Below are positions 1 to 5,011 of a stretch of 7,311 nucleotides of DNA, piece after piece. This DNA comes from Acidobacteriaceae bacterium (GTDB taxonomy: Bacteria > Acidobacteriota > Terriglobia > Terriglobales > Acidobacteriaceae). Positions within the stretch are counted from its first letter, which is position 1; the number at the start of each line of letters is the position of its first letter. The translations under genes were made by a program, and so were the position numbers. Below the pieces are notes generated by a model that saw only the letters and a list, made by a program, of their open reading frames with translations, searched no databases and was not told where the DNA came from. Location: positions 4,762-12,072 of the forward strand of contig PMHC01000260.1 of assembly GCA_003156495.1 (NCBI GenBank). The letters run 5' to 3'.

Positions 1-269
1 CCGGCGTGGTCGGTGCCGGGCACCCAGAGCGCCTTGCGGCCGCTCATGCGCCGCCAACGGGTCAGGATGTCCATCTCCGTCTGGTTGAGCATGTGGCCCA
101 TGTGCAAACGCCCGGTTACGTTGGGCGGCGGCAGCAGGATGGTGAAGGGGTCGGTTTTGTCGGCGGCAGTAGGCGTGGGCTGGGCGAAAAGTTTTTCGCT
201 CACCCAGTATTCCGCCCAGTGATCTTCAATGGCGGTCGGGTCGTAGGCTTTTGGCAGGTCGTGAGGCAT
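1..269 (-). CDS. valS: Valyl-tRNA synthetase, N-terminal part (runs off the left edge)
   Basis: Only the first 89 codons are present; the gene continues beyond base 1. The product charges tRNA(Val) with valine in the cytoplasm. The translation begins MPHDLPKAYDPTAIEDHWAEY, a typical ValRS opening. It continues with PPPNVTGRLHMGHMLNQT (about residues 48-65), the class I synthetase nucleotide-binding region in which HMGH is the HIGH signature, and then RWRRMSGRKALWVPGTDHAG. The NVTG-LHMGH context and the PGTDHAG block distinguish ValRS from IleRS and LeuRS. The ATG at 267-269 is chosen because the protein starts where family members do. No strong Shine-Dalgarno is visible, only a distant GGGGA. 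The KMSKS motif and the editing domain lie outside the window. The gene reads in the same direction as vapBC, 108 bp downstream of the toxin stop. Confidence 0.95.
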   Translation of the reverse strand, partial: MPHDLPKAYDPTAIEDHWAEYWVSEKLFAQPTPTAADKTDPFTILLPPPNVTGRLHMGHMLNQTEMDILTRWRRMSGRKALWVPGTDHA

Positions 270-359
270 TTTTTCTTTGGCGAGTCCCCGGAAAATTTGA
301 GCAAAAACCCGTGCAAAATAGGGCTTTTGGACGCGCGAGGGCTACCACTCAGGTTAACA

Positions 360-390
360 GATTGCGTTGAGGCGAATTTAGGGCGCAATC
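360..390 (-). terminator. Inverted repeat over the vapC stop, possible weak terminator
   Basis: GATTGCG (360-366) and CGCAATC (384-390) form a perfect 7-bp inverted repeat with a 17-nt loop that straddles the vapC stop codon (378-380). It could slow or end vapBC transcription before valS. No T-run follows on the minus strand, so it is not a standard intrinsic terminator and may be chance. Confidence 0.22.
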
Positions 391-773
391 AGCGATACGG
401 AGGGGAAATACGTCACATAACGGCGCGTGTCACGGGTAAGAAGAGGACACGCAAGCACCGCGGCATGGGCACCGATGAAAAAATCTGGCAGGACGGAGGA
501 CTTTGTTCCTCCTCCGCGCCGATATAGAAGAAAGGCCTTTGCCGCCAGAAATGCCGCATAACGCGGAAGAGCCTGAACCTCAACTTCAAGCAGGTCCAAT
601 TCCATATCCAGTTTGGCTGGCAACGTAAAGCTGACGGAAACCTCTGCGTAAACGATCGGGTCAATGATCAGCCGGTCTATCGACGATAGATTCCGCAATT
701 TTCCCAACGACCAGTCGCTCCACTCCGAGCGCGTCCACACATCCAGAATGATGTTGGAATCGACGAAGATCAT
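378..773 (-). CDS. vapC: VapC-type PIN-domain ribonuclease toxin
   Basis: This 131-residue protein is the likely toxin of a type II toxin-antitoxin pair. VapC proteins are Mg-dependent endoribonucleases that cut tRNA or rRNA when freed from their antitoxin. The acidic PIN-domain residues are all placed as expected: D5 in the opening MIFVDSNIILDV, E44 in YAEVS, D97 in LPDFFIGAHA and D115 in LLTRDTRRY. Both the length and the closing LLTRDTRRYVTYFP are typical of the family. The ATG at 771-773 is preferred over an in-frame ATG 15 codons upstream, because it starts exactly at the PIN motif and overlaps the antitoxin stop as ATGA, the usual arrangement for translational coupling. The RNA target cannot be told from the sequence. 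Confidence 0.93.
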   Translation of the reverse strand: MIFVDSNIILDVWTRSEWSDWSLGKLRNLSSIDRLIIDPIVYAEVSVSFTLPAKLDMELDLLEVEVQALPRYAAFLAAKAFLLYRRGGGTKSSVLPDFFIGAHAAVLACPLLTRDTRRYVTYFPSVSLIAP

Positions 774-1027
774 TCGTCGTAACCGCGTACCATGGCCATA
801 TATTCGTCCACGGAACAACCAAGCGGAACCTCGGCTGCCCCGAGCGCCCGGTCGAAACGGTCGGACCGCTGCGATTTGCGTACTTCCTCGCGGCGCAGCA
901 CAATCTCGCCCTGATCGTTCACGTCGAAGACGATCCTGCTGCCTGGGCCAAGATTCATGGAATCGCGGATGCGCTTGGGAATGGTGACTTGCCCCTTGCT
1001 GGTCATCGTGGTTGCCGGGGAGGCCAT
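770..1027 (-). CDS. vapB: VapB antitoxin, AbrB/MazE-type DNA-binding protein
   Basis: This 85-residue protein is encoded directly upstream of vapC and overlaps it by 4 bp. Residues 8-48 carry the AbrB/SpoVT swapped-hairpin signature: TSKGQVTIPKRIRDSMNLGPG, then a short beta segment ending in EIVLRREE. The family binds the promoter of its own operon as a dimer. The C-terminal half (about 50-85), ending SVDEYMAMVRGYDE, is the part expected to wrap around and block the toxin. The start at 1025-1027 is supported by AGAGG about 10 nt upstream. The internal ATG at residue 8 has no ribosome binding site. A 118-bp gap separates the gene from bamD upstream. The pair is probably an independently regulated accessory unit. 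Confidence 0.92.
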   Translation of the reverse strand: MASPATTMTSKGQVTIPKRIRDSMNLGPGSRIVFDVNDQGEIVLRREEVRKSQRSDRFDRALGAAEVPLGCSVDEYMAMVRGYDE

Positions 1028-1031
1028 GAAA

Positions 1032-1059
1032 GTAATACCTCTTTTTCTATTGTAATACC
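1032..1059 (-). repeat. Two GTAATACC repeats, candidate VapB operator
   Basis: The 8-mer GTAATACC occurs at 1032-1039 and again at 1052-1059, exactly 20 bp apart, or about two helical turns. The core GTAATAC is itself an odd palindrome (GTA-A-TAC), so each copy could hold a dimer. The pair lies immediately upstream of vapB and overlaps the proposed -10 element, as an autoregulatory operator would. Binding by VapB is inferred. Confidence 0.5.
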
Positions 1060-1081
1060 GATTCGAGTTTCCGCCCGTAAA
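1052..1081 (-). promoter_or_regulatory. Candidate vapBC promoter
   Basis: On the minus strand TTTACG (1081-1076) and TATTAC (1057-1052) are separated by 18 bp. Each matches the sigma-70 consensus at four of six positions. The -10 overlaps the upstream GTAATACC copy, so the repressor and RNA polymerase would compete. This is a modest match. Confidence 0.35.
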
Positions 1082-1087
1082 CGCAGC

Positions 1088-1114
1088 GGGCCGCCCGGTT
1101 TTGGCGAGCGGCCC
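1088..1114 (-). terminator. Hairpin downstream of bamD, possible terminator
   Basis: GGGCCGC (1088-1094) and GCGGCCC (1108-1114) form a perfect 7-bp GC stem around a 13-nt loop. It begins about 30 nt after the bamD stop and lies before the vapBC promoter, so it would insulate the toxin-antitoxin unit. Only TTT follows a few bases downstream on the minus strand, so termination efficiency is uncertain. Confidence 0.4.
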
Positions 1115-1144
1115 ACAGCGAATGCAACTGATTGTTTCTTCAGC

Positions 1145-2647
1145 TTAGAAGGGATTGATCTTCGACAGCCCCTTCTTCTTTTTCTTCTTGCTCGACGATT
1201 CGTCGCTCAGGTCGGTCTTGGGCTTCTTCTGTTTGCCCACGGTAGCGGTAGTCTGCGCGGCCGGGGTCGAACCGGACTTGATGTCGTTGATCTGCGTCGG
1301 CGCTTCGGCCGGCTTGTCGATCGCGGGCAAGGCAGCGTTGGTCGCGGCAATCGGCTTGATCAGCGCATTCGGATCGGCGGCGGCAGGTGCTGCCGATGGC
1401 GCACTGACGATCTCGGCACCCACGCCCGTGCCGCTGCCCGGCGCTTGCATCTGTAGCGGCGCGGTAGAAGGCTGATCGCTGCGCGGCGGCTCGTTCGGCC
1501 CGGTCGGCGTTACGGCCGCGGCCGGAGCCTCAGGCTTGCCCTGGTTGATGGCCTCGACAAAAATCTTCTGGTTCTCTTTGTTGACGTCGGGAGCCAAAGT
1601 CCGCTTGGGATCGTCGAGGGTCGGCTCGCCCACGTGCACCGCCTCCACCACCATGGGGCTGTGCTTAATCAGGTCCAGCGTGCGGTCGGTAAAGTGCAGT
1701 GGCTGACGGCTACGCTCCTCGGCGTCGCTTTCGGCGATCGCCGCCTGCGTCGGCTCGGGAATCGGCCGGTTCATCGCCACCAGCCGGTCGCGCGCGTCCT
1801 CAACGTGCAGCGCCATCGGATAGCGGGTAATCACCTTGCTGTAGGCCGCTGCGGCCCTATCCTGGTAGACCGCGCGCAGCCGCTCCCGAATCGCTCCGGG
1901 CATTTTTTCCGCTAGCTGTATGCGGCGCGCTTCGCCGGCATAGGCGTCGCCGATGCCGATCAGCACCTGGTCGCTCTTGGAATACAGCGGATAAGTATCG
2001 GCCACCGTCTGCAACCGCGCAATGGAGGCGTTATAGTCCTCGTGGCCGCCGTAGTAGCTGCCAATTTGGAACTCGCGCTCGGCCAGAACCTCTTGCACAT
2101 CGCGCAGCCGCTGTTTTGCGCGCGGAACCAGGCTCGATTCCGGGAACATGTTGATCATCTCCCGGTACTGTTTTTCGGCCTGCTGCACATTGGAAAAATC
2201 CCGGTCCGGCTTTTCCATCTGCTGGTAGTAGATGTCGGCCACCTTCATCTTGGCTTCGGCCGCCTCGGGCGCGTTGGGAAAGAAGGTGATGAAATCCTCG
2301 TACTCGGCCTCGGCCTGGGTCAGCGCCGCCGTGCCGCCTTCCTTAAACCACGTGTCGCCCACCGACAACTTGGCCCGCATCCGGTATTCCGACTCAGGAT
2401 AGGTATTGAGCAGCGTTTGCAGGTCGAGCCGGGCCACGTCGTAGCGGCCCTTGCGCAAGGCCACCATGGCCTTGTCATAAAGCTCCTTATCGGGCTGCTT
2501 TGACTGCACGCCGGCCAGCGGGTTAACGCTCAAATCGTAGTCTTTTTTCTGCTTCTTCGGCTTGTGGCTCCGGGCATCGGCCGTAGCTCCGCCCATCATC
2601 AAAACCGCTAGAGCGGCGGCGACCATCTTCAATGAAAACCGGTTCAT
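1145..2647 (-). CDS. bamD: BamD-like outer membrane assembly protein with long tail
   Basis: This 500-residue protein is related to BamD (YfiO), the TPR protein of the complex that folds beta-barrel proteins into the outer membrane. Residues 1-26 look like a signal peptide (basic start, hydrophobic run, ATADARS). There is no cysteine lipobox, so it is probably soluble in the periplasm or held by partners, unlike classical lipidated BamD. Residues about 53-290 are a run of TPR-like helices, with clear repeats at KELYDKAMVALRKGRYDVAR, at QAEAEYEDFITFFPNAPEAA and around QAEKQYREMINMFPESSLVP. Residues about 300-500 are a Pro/Ala-rich, low-complexity tail ending in six lysines (487-492) and GLSKINPF. 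E. coli BamD is only about 245 residues long, so the tail doubles the length. The ATG at 2645-2647 has GAGGT just upstream. It lies 103 bp downstream of rpe and may be co-transcribed. The TPR core identifies the family; the exact role of this form is inferred. Confidence 0.82.
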   Translation of the reverse strand: MNRFSLKMVAAALAVLMMGGATADARSHKPKKQKKDYDLSVNPLAGVQSKQPDKELYDKAMVALRKGRYDVARLDLQTLLNTYPESEYRMRAKLSVGDTWFKEGGTAALTQAEAEYEDFITFFPNAPEAAEAKMKVADIYYQQMEKPDRDFSNVQQAEKQYREMINMFPESSLVPRAKQRLRDVQEVLAEREFQIGSYYGGHEDYNASIARLQTVADTYPLYSKSDQVLIGIGDAYAGEARRIQLAEKMPGAIRERLRAVYQDRAAAAYSKVITRYPMALHVEDARDRLVAMNRPIPEPTQAAIAESDAEERSRQPLHFTDRTLDLIKHSPMVVEAVHVGEPTLDDPKRTLAPDVNKENQKIFVEAINQGKPEAPAAAVTPTGPNEPPRSDQPSTAPLQMQAPGSGTGVGAEIVSAPSAAPAAADPNALIKPIAATNAALPAIDKPAEAPTQINDIKSGSTPAAQTTATVGKQKKPKTDLSDESSSKKKKKKGLSKINPF

Positions 2648-2750
2648 ACTACCTCGTTCCTGGTGCGGACTCCGTGGAGGGAGCCTCGGCTCGGCACAGG
2701 CGCTTTTCTCTGGATTTTACTCTCTCCGACCGCCGCTCTGCTGGCGGCTG

Positions 2751-3419
2751 CTAGCCCTTTTCGGCCAGCCGCGCCAACTCCAGCAAAGCACGCGCGTCAT
2801 GCTCCGGATGACCGGCGCCAAAAACGGCGTTGCCGGCCACCAACAGCTCCGCTCCTGCTTGGACGATCGCCTCGACTGTATCGTGAGCCACGCCGCCATC
2901 GATCTCGATCCGGAAATCGAGCTCCATCTCCGCCCGCAGCTCAACCAGCCGCCGAACCTTGCCCAGCGAGAAGGGAATAAACTGCTGCCCGCCGAAGCCG
3001 GGGTTCACGCTCATGATGAGCACGTGGTGCACCATCGGCAATATCTCGGTAATCAGCTCCACCCGCGTGGCAGGATTCAGCACCACGCCGGGCTTCATCC
3101 CGTGATGGGCAATCAGCTCCAGTGACCGGTGCAGGTGCGGACAGGCCTCGCAATGCACGCTCACCCAGCTAGCCCCGGCATCGGCAAAAGCCTCTATAAA
3201 ATCGTTGGGATTGTCGATCATCAGGTGGCAATCGAGCGGCAGCTTCGTCACCTTGCGCAGGCTTTTCACCACCGGCGGACCCAGCGTGATGTTGGGCACA
3301 AAGTGGCCATCCATCACATCCACATGGATGACCGTTCCGCCGCCGCGGCTGGCAGCGGCAACCTCTTCGGCCAGGTGGGCAAAGTCCGCGGAAAGAATTG
3401 AAGGCAATAATTCAACCAT
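2751..3419 (-). CDS. rpe: Ribulose-phosphate 3-epimerase
   Basis: This enzyme interconverts D-ribulose 5-phosphate and D-xylulose 5-phosphate in the pentose phosphate pathway (and in the Calvin cycle where present). The 222-residue length is normal. The TIM-barrel signatures are complete: LPSILSADF at 5-13 (S8), IHVDVMDGHFVPN at 31-43 (H32, D34), CHLMI at 64-68 (H65), MSVNPGFGGQ at 136-145 and EIDGGV at 172-177 (D174). H32, D34, H65 and D174 correspond to the metal-binding and acid/base residues known in the family. A small variation, SRGGGTV, precedes the first histidine. The ATG at 3417-3419 fits the family N-terminus, but its ribosome binding site is weak. It starts 46 bp after the uvrC-like stop on the same strand, so the two are probably in one transcript. 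Confidence 0.96.
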   Translation of the reverse strand: MVELLPSILSADFAHLAEEVAAASRGGGTVIHVDVMDGHFVPNITLGPPVVKSLRKVTKLPLDCHLMIDNPNDFIEAFADAGASWVSVHCEACPHLHRSLELIAHHGMKPGVVLNPATRVELITEILPMVHHVLIMSVNPGFGGQQFIPFSLGKVRRLVELRAEMELDFRIEIDGGVAHDTVEAIVQAGAELLVAGNAVFGAGHPEHDARALLELARLAEKG

Positions 3420-3465
3420 GGCTTTAGCTCAGATCTTCTTGCCCGGTCAGTTTATCAGCGGGAAC

Positions 3466-4875
3466 CTACTCTTGCGCTAAATCCGGTGAATGAGTTACCG
3501 ACGATTTAATCCCTTTCGCCGCCACCCGTCCGATGCCGCGCAGAATGGATTTGACGGGCCAGCCGCCCTCGGCTGCGGGAAAGAAGATTTCCCCCTCCCG
3601 CCGCGCCTCGGGCCGGTAGTACCAGCGCTTCACCAGCGCCAGATGCGCCTGCCGCTCAGTGGCCGTAGGCGAACCGGAGGGGGCAGAGAGCGCGGCCAGC
3701 ACGGCTTCAAAACGCGCTTCCAGCAGCCCGCGCGGCACTTTCGCCGTCGCGTTTTCTTTTCCCTCTTCCCTATTCCCTCTTCCCTGCTCTTCGACGCCCT
3801 CGTGCCCCGCAGTCAAGCTGAAAGCTGAAAGCTGAGAGCTGACGGCTTGTCCACTCTTCTCTGCGCACTGCTCACTGACAACTGATAACTGCTCGCTGAC
3901 AACTGTCTCCGCCACCGGCTCAATCGCCACCGGCTGCAGAAACAGCGAAGTCGAACCCGACTGCTCGTTCTGGATTCTCATCCCCAGCGTCGAAAAGCCC
4001 ACCGGTCCGCGCAGCCAGCCGTTTTCATAAAGAAAAACCGCGACCTCGCCGGGGATGGCCGAAGCCTGCAGAATCACCGCGCGCAACTGATCGAGCGGCC
4101 GCACGATTTCGGCGGCCAGCGACTGCACAGCCTCCACGCGCTGCACCTGAGCATGGACGGCAGCGGCGGCTTCAAACTCCAGCGCGGCCGAGGCCCGTTC
4201 GCGCTCGGCGCAAAGCGCAACCAGACGGCTTTGGCCCCGTGTCGAGAGAAATTCCTGAACCGCCGCGGCCTCCTCGGCGTAGCGCTCGTCGCTGCACCCC
4301 CGGTAGCAGGGCGCAAGACACTTTTTCATCTCCGAATAAACGCAGCCCGGATGGTCGGGCGAGGGCGCGAGATCGTCGGTGCAGCGGCGCAGCAAAAAGA
4401 GCTTGAGCGTCTCTTCGGCGTAGCGCTCGGCCGAGGCGCGCGAAGGGAAAGGCCCGTAAGCCCACGCGGCCTCGCGCTGACTGGGCCGGTTGCTCACCGC
4501 CAGCCGCGGATAGGCGTTGCCCCCATAAAGCCGCACAAAAGCCGGCGCGCGCAGGTGCATTCGCTCCAGCGCCTTCTCGCCGTAGACCTCATCAAGTAGC
4601 GCGAATTGCAGCAGCAGCGACTCGAACTCCGAACCGGTGAGCCGCCAGCCGATGCGCCGCACCTGTCCGGCCAAGTAGAGCCGCCGCGGATGGTTGGCCG
4701 AAGGCTGAAGCAATCGGCCCAGCCGGCCGCGCAGATTTGGGGTGCGGCCGATGTAGGGTTCGTCGCGCTCGCTGGCCCCGTAGAGCGCAAAGATCGCCGA
4801 CGCCGCCGGCAGAGCGGCCAGCGCGGCCTTGGGCGCCGCCGGATCGAAGGGCATAGATTGAAGTTCCAGGGTCAC
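3466..4875 (-). CDS. UvrC-like GIY-YIG nuclease lacking the C-terminal nuclease domain
   Basis: This 469-residue protein resembles the N-terminal half of UvrC, the nuclease of nucleotide excision repair. Residues about 27-95 are a GIY-YIG domain: the first motif is degenerate (ALY, Y32), followed by YIG at 41-43, R51 and a glutamate in SEFESLLLQ (E85). Four cysteines (C165, C178, C186, C190; spacing 13-8-4) match the UvrC iron-sulfur site. Residues about 213-250 form a UVR motif (ALEFEAAAAVHAQV), which in UvrC contacts UvrB. The RNase H-like nuclease and the helix-hairpin-helix region of full UvrC (about 600 residues) are absent. The C-terminus instead has RWYYRPEARREGEIFF (417-432). Residues 323-373 are encoded by heptanucleotide repeats and have no family counterpart that I know. 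The start is a GTG at 4873-4875 with GAGGT about 11 nt upstream; an ATG seven codons later is the alternative. It could act like Cho, as an accessory incision enzyme, but it is much longer than Cho (about 295 residues). Confidence 0.8.
   Translation of the reverse strand: MTLELQSMPFDPAAPKAALAALPAASAIFALYGASERDEPYIGRTPNLRGRLGRLLQPSANHPRRLYLAGQVRRIGWRLTGSEFESLLLQFALLDEVYGEKALERMHLRAPAFVRLYGGNAYPRLAVSNRPSQREAAWAYGPFPSRASAERYAEETLKLFLLRRCTDDLAPSPDHPGCVYSEMKKCLAPCYRGCSDERYAEEAAAVQEFLSTRGQSRLVALCAERERASAALEFEAAAAVHAQVQRVEAVQSLAAEIVRPLDQLRAVILQASAIPGEVAVFLYENGWLRGPVGFSTLGMRIQNEQSGSTSLFLQPVAIEPVAETVVSEQLSVVSEQCAEKSGQAVSSQLSAFSLTAGHEGVEEQGRGNREEGKENATAKVPRGLLEARFEAVLAALSAPSGSPTATERQAHLALVKRWYYRPEARREGEIFFPAAEGGWPVKSILRGIGRVAAKGIKSSVTHSPDLAQE
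3759..3786. repeat. Heptanucleotide tandem repeat, TTCCCTN, four units
   Basis: Four perfect-phase units, TTCCCTC, TTCCCTA, TTCCCTC and TTCCCTG, lie inside the uvrC-like gene. A degenerate pyrimidine unit (TTTTCTT) precedes them. On the coding strand they read as AGGGAAN-type units with four GGG runs at 7-nt period. They encode roughly residues 364-373 (QGRGNREEGK). Confidence 0.85.
3817..3844. repeat. Heptanucleotide tandem repeat, GCTGAAA, four units
   Basis: Units GCTGAAA, GCTGAAA, GCTGAGA and GCTGACG run in tandem. On the coding strand they read as TTTCAGC-type units. They encode about residues 344-353 (AVSSQLSAFS). The sequence differs from the two neighbouring repeat tracts and is out of phase with them. 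Confidence 0.85.
3861..3909. repeat. Heptanucleotide tandem repeat, CTGACAA-like, seven units
   Basis: Seven consecutive 7-mers all start with CTG: CTGCGCA, CTGCTCA, CTGACAA, CTGATAA, CTGCTCG, CTGACAA and CTGTCTC. Two are identical and the rest diverge at the last four positions. The tract encodes about residues 323-339 (ETVVSEQLSVVSEQCAE), where the VVSEQ peptide occurs twice. Confidence 0.82.
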
Positions 4876-4889
4876 CAGCCGCAGCTACC

Positions 4890-4911
4890 TCACACATTCA
4901 GTGTGATTGTA
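4890..4911 (-). promoter_or_regulatory. Candidate operator and -10 element for the uvrC-like operon
   Basis: TCACAC (4890-4895) and GTGTGA (4901-4906) form a perfect 6-bp inverted repeat with a 5-bp spacer. On the minus strand it directly abuts TACAAT (4911-4906), a five-of-six match to a -10 box, so it would cover the transcription start or early leader. No good -35 is seen. A dimeric repressor site is a reasonable reading; the regulator is unknown. Confidence 0.4.
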
Positions 4912-4959
4912 CGGCGAGCTCTGCCGCCCAAAAACCTCTTCCCCCACGCGCGGCCAAGC

Positions 4960-4980
4960 TGCTATGCTGCGTTTGCATAG
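4960..4980 (+). promoter_or_regulatory. Candidate extended -10 and hairpin ahead of xylB
   Basis: TGCTATGCT (4960-4968) resembles an extended -10 element (TGn followed by TATGCT), about 44 bp before the xylB start. It overlaps the inverted repeat CTATGC (4962-4967) and GCATAG (4975-4980), which has a 7-nt loop. The repeat could be an operator or a small leader hairpin. No -35 is recognisable. Confidence 0.33.
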
Positions 4981-5011
4981 AAAACCGATTTAGGCAAGGG
5001 GGATTGCGGCA

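Noticed and set aside
270..377. valS promoter or T-box leader
   Set aside because: I found no convincing -35/-10 pair, and there is no T-box motif or room for a T-box leader in this 108-bp gap.
989..1456. Plus-strand open frame of 155 codons opposite the end of bamD
   Set aside because: It is antisense to the bamD tail and vapB leader, has a composition typical of GC-rich shadow frames, and has no recognisable domain.
2648..2750. bamD promoter in the rpe-bamD gap (TAAAAT on the minus strand)
   Set aside because: The TAAAAT is a fair -10 match, but no -35 or extended -10 accompanies it, so read-through from rpe is equally likely. Only small imperfect hairpins are otherwise present.
2562..3125. 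Plus-strand open frame of 187 codons across the rpe-bamD gap
   Set aside because: It overlaps rpe and bamD on the other strand, with arginine/proline/histidine-rich sequence and no family signature.
3759..3909. CRISPR-like or other interspersed repeat array
   Set aside because: The units are 7 bp, directly abutting, degenerate and within a coding frame; there are no spacers of constant length.
3466..4875. UvrC pseudogene with a frameshift
   Set aside because: The frame is open throughout, the cysteines and UVR motif are kept, and no remnant of the RNase H-like domain is found downstream, where rpe starts after 46 bp.
4890..4906. CRP/FNR-type binding site
   Set aside because: The half-sites are in the opposite order (TCACAC then GTGTGA, not TGTGA then TCACA) and the spacer is 5 bp, so the match is only superficial.
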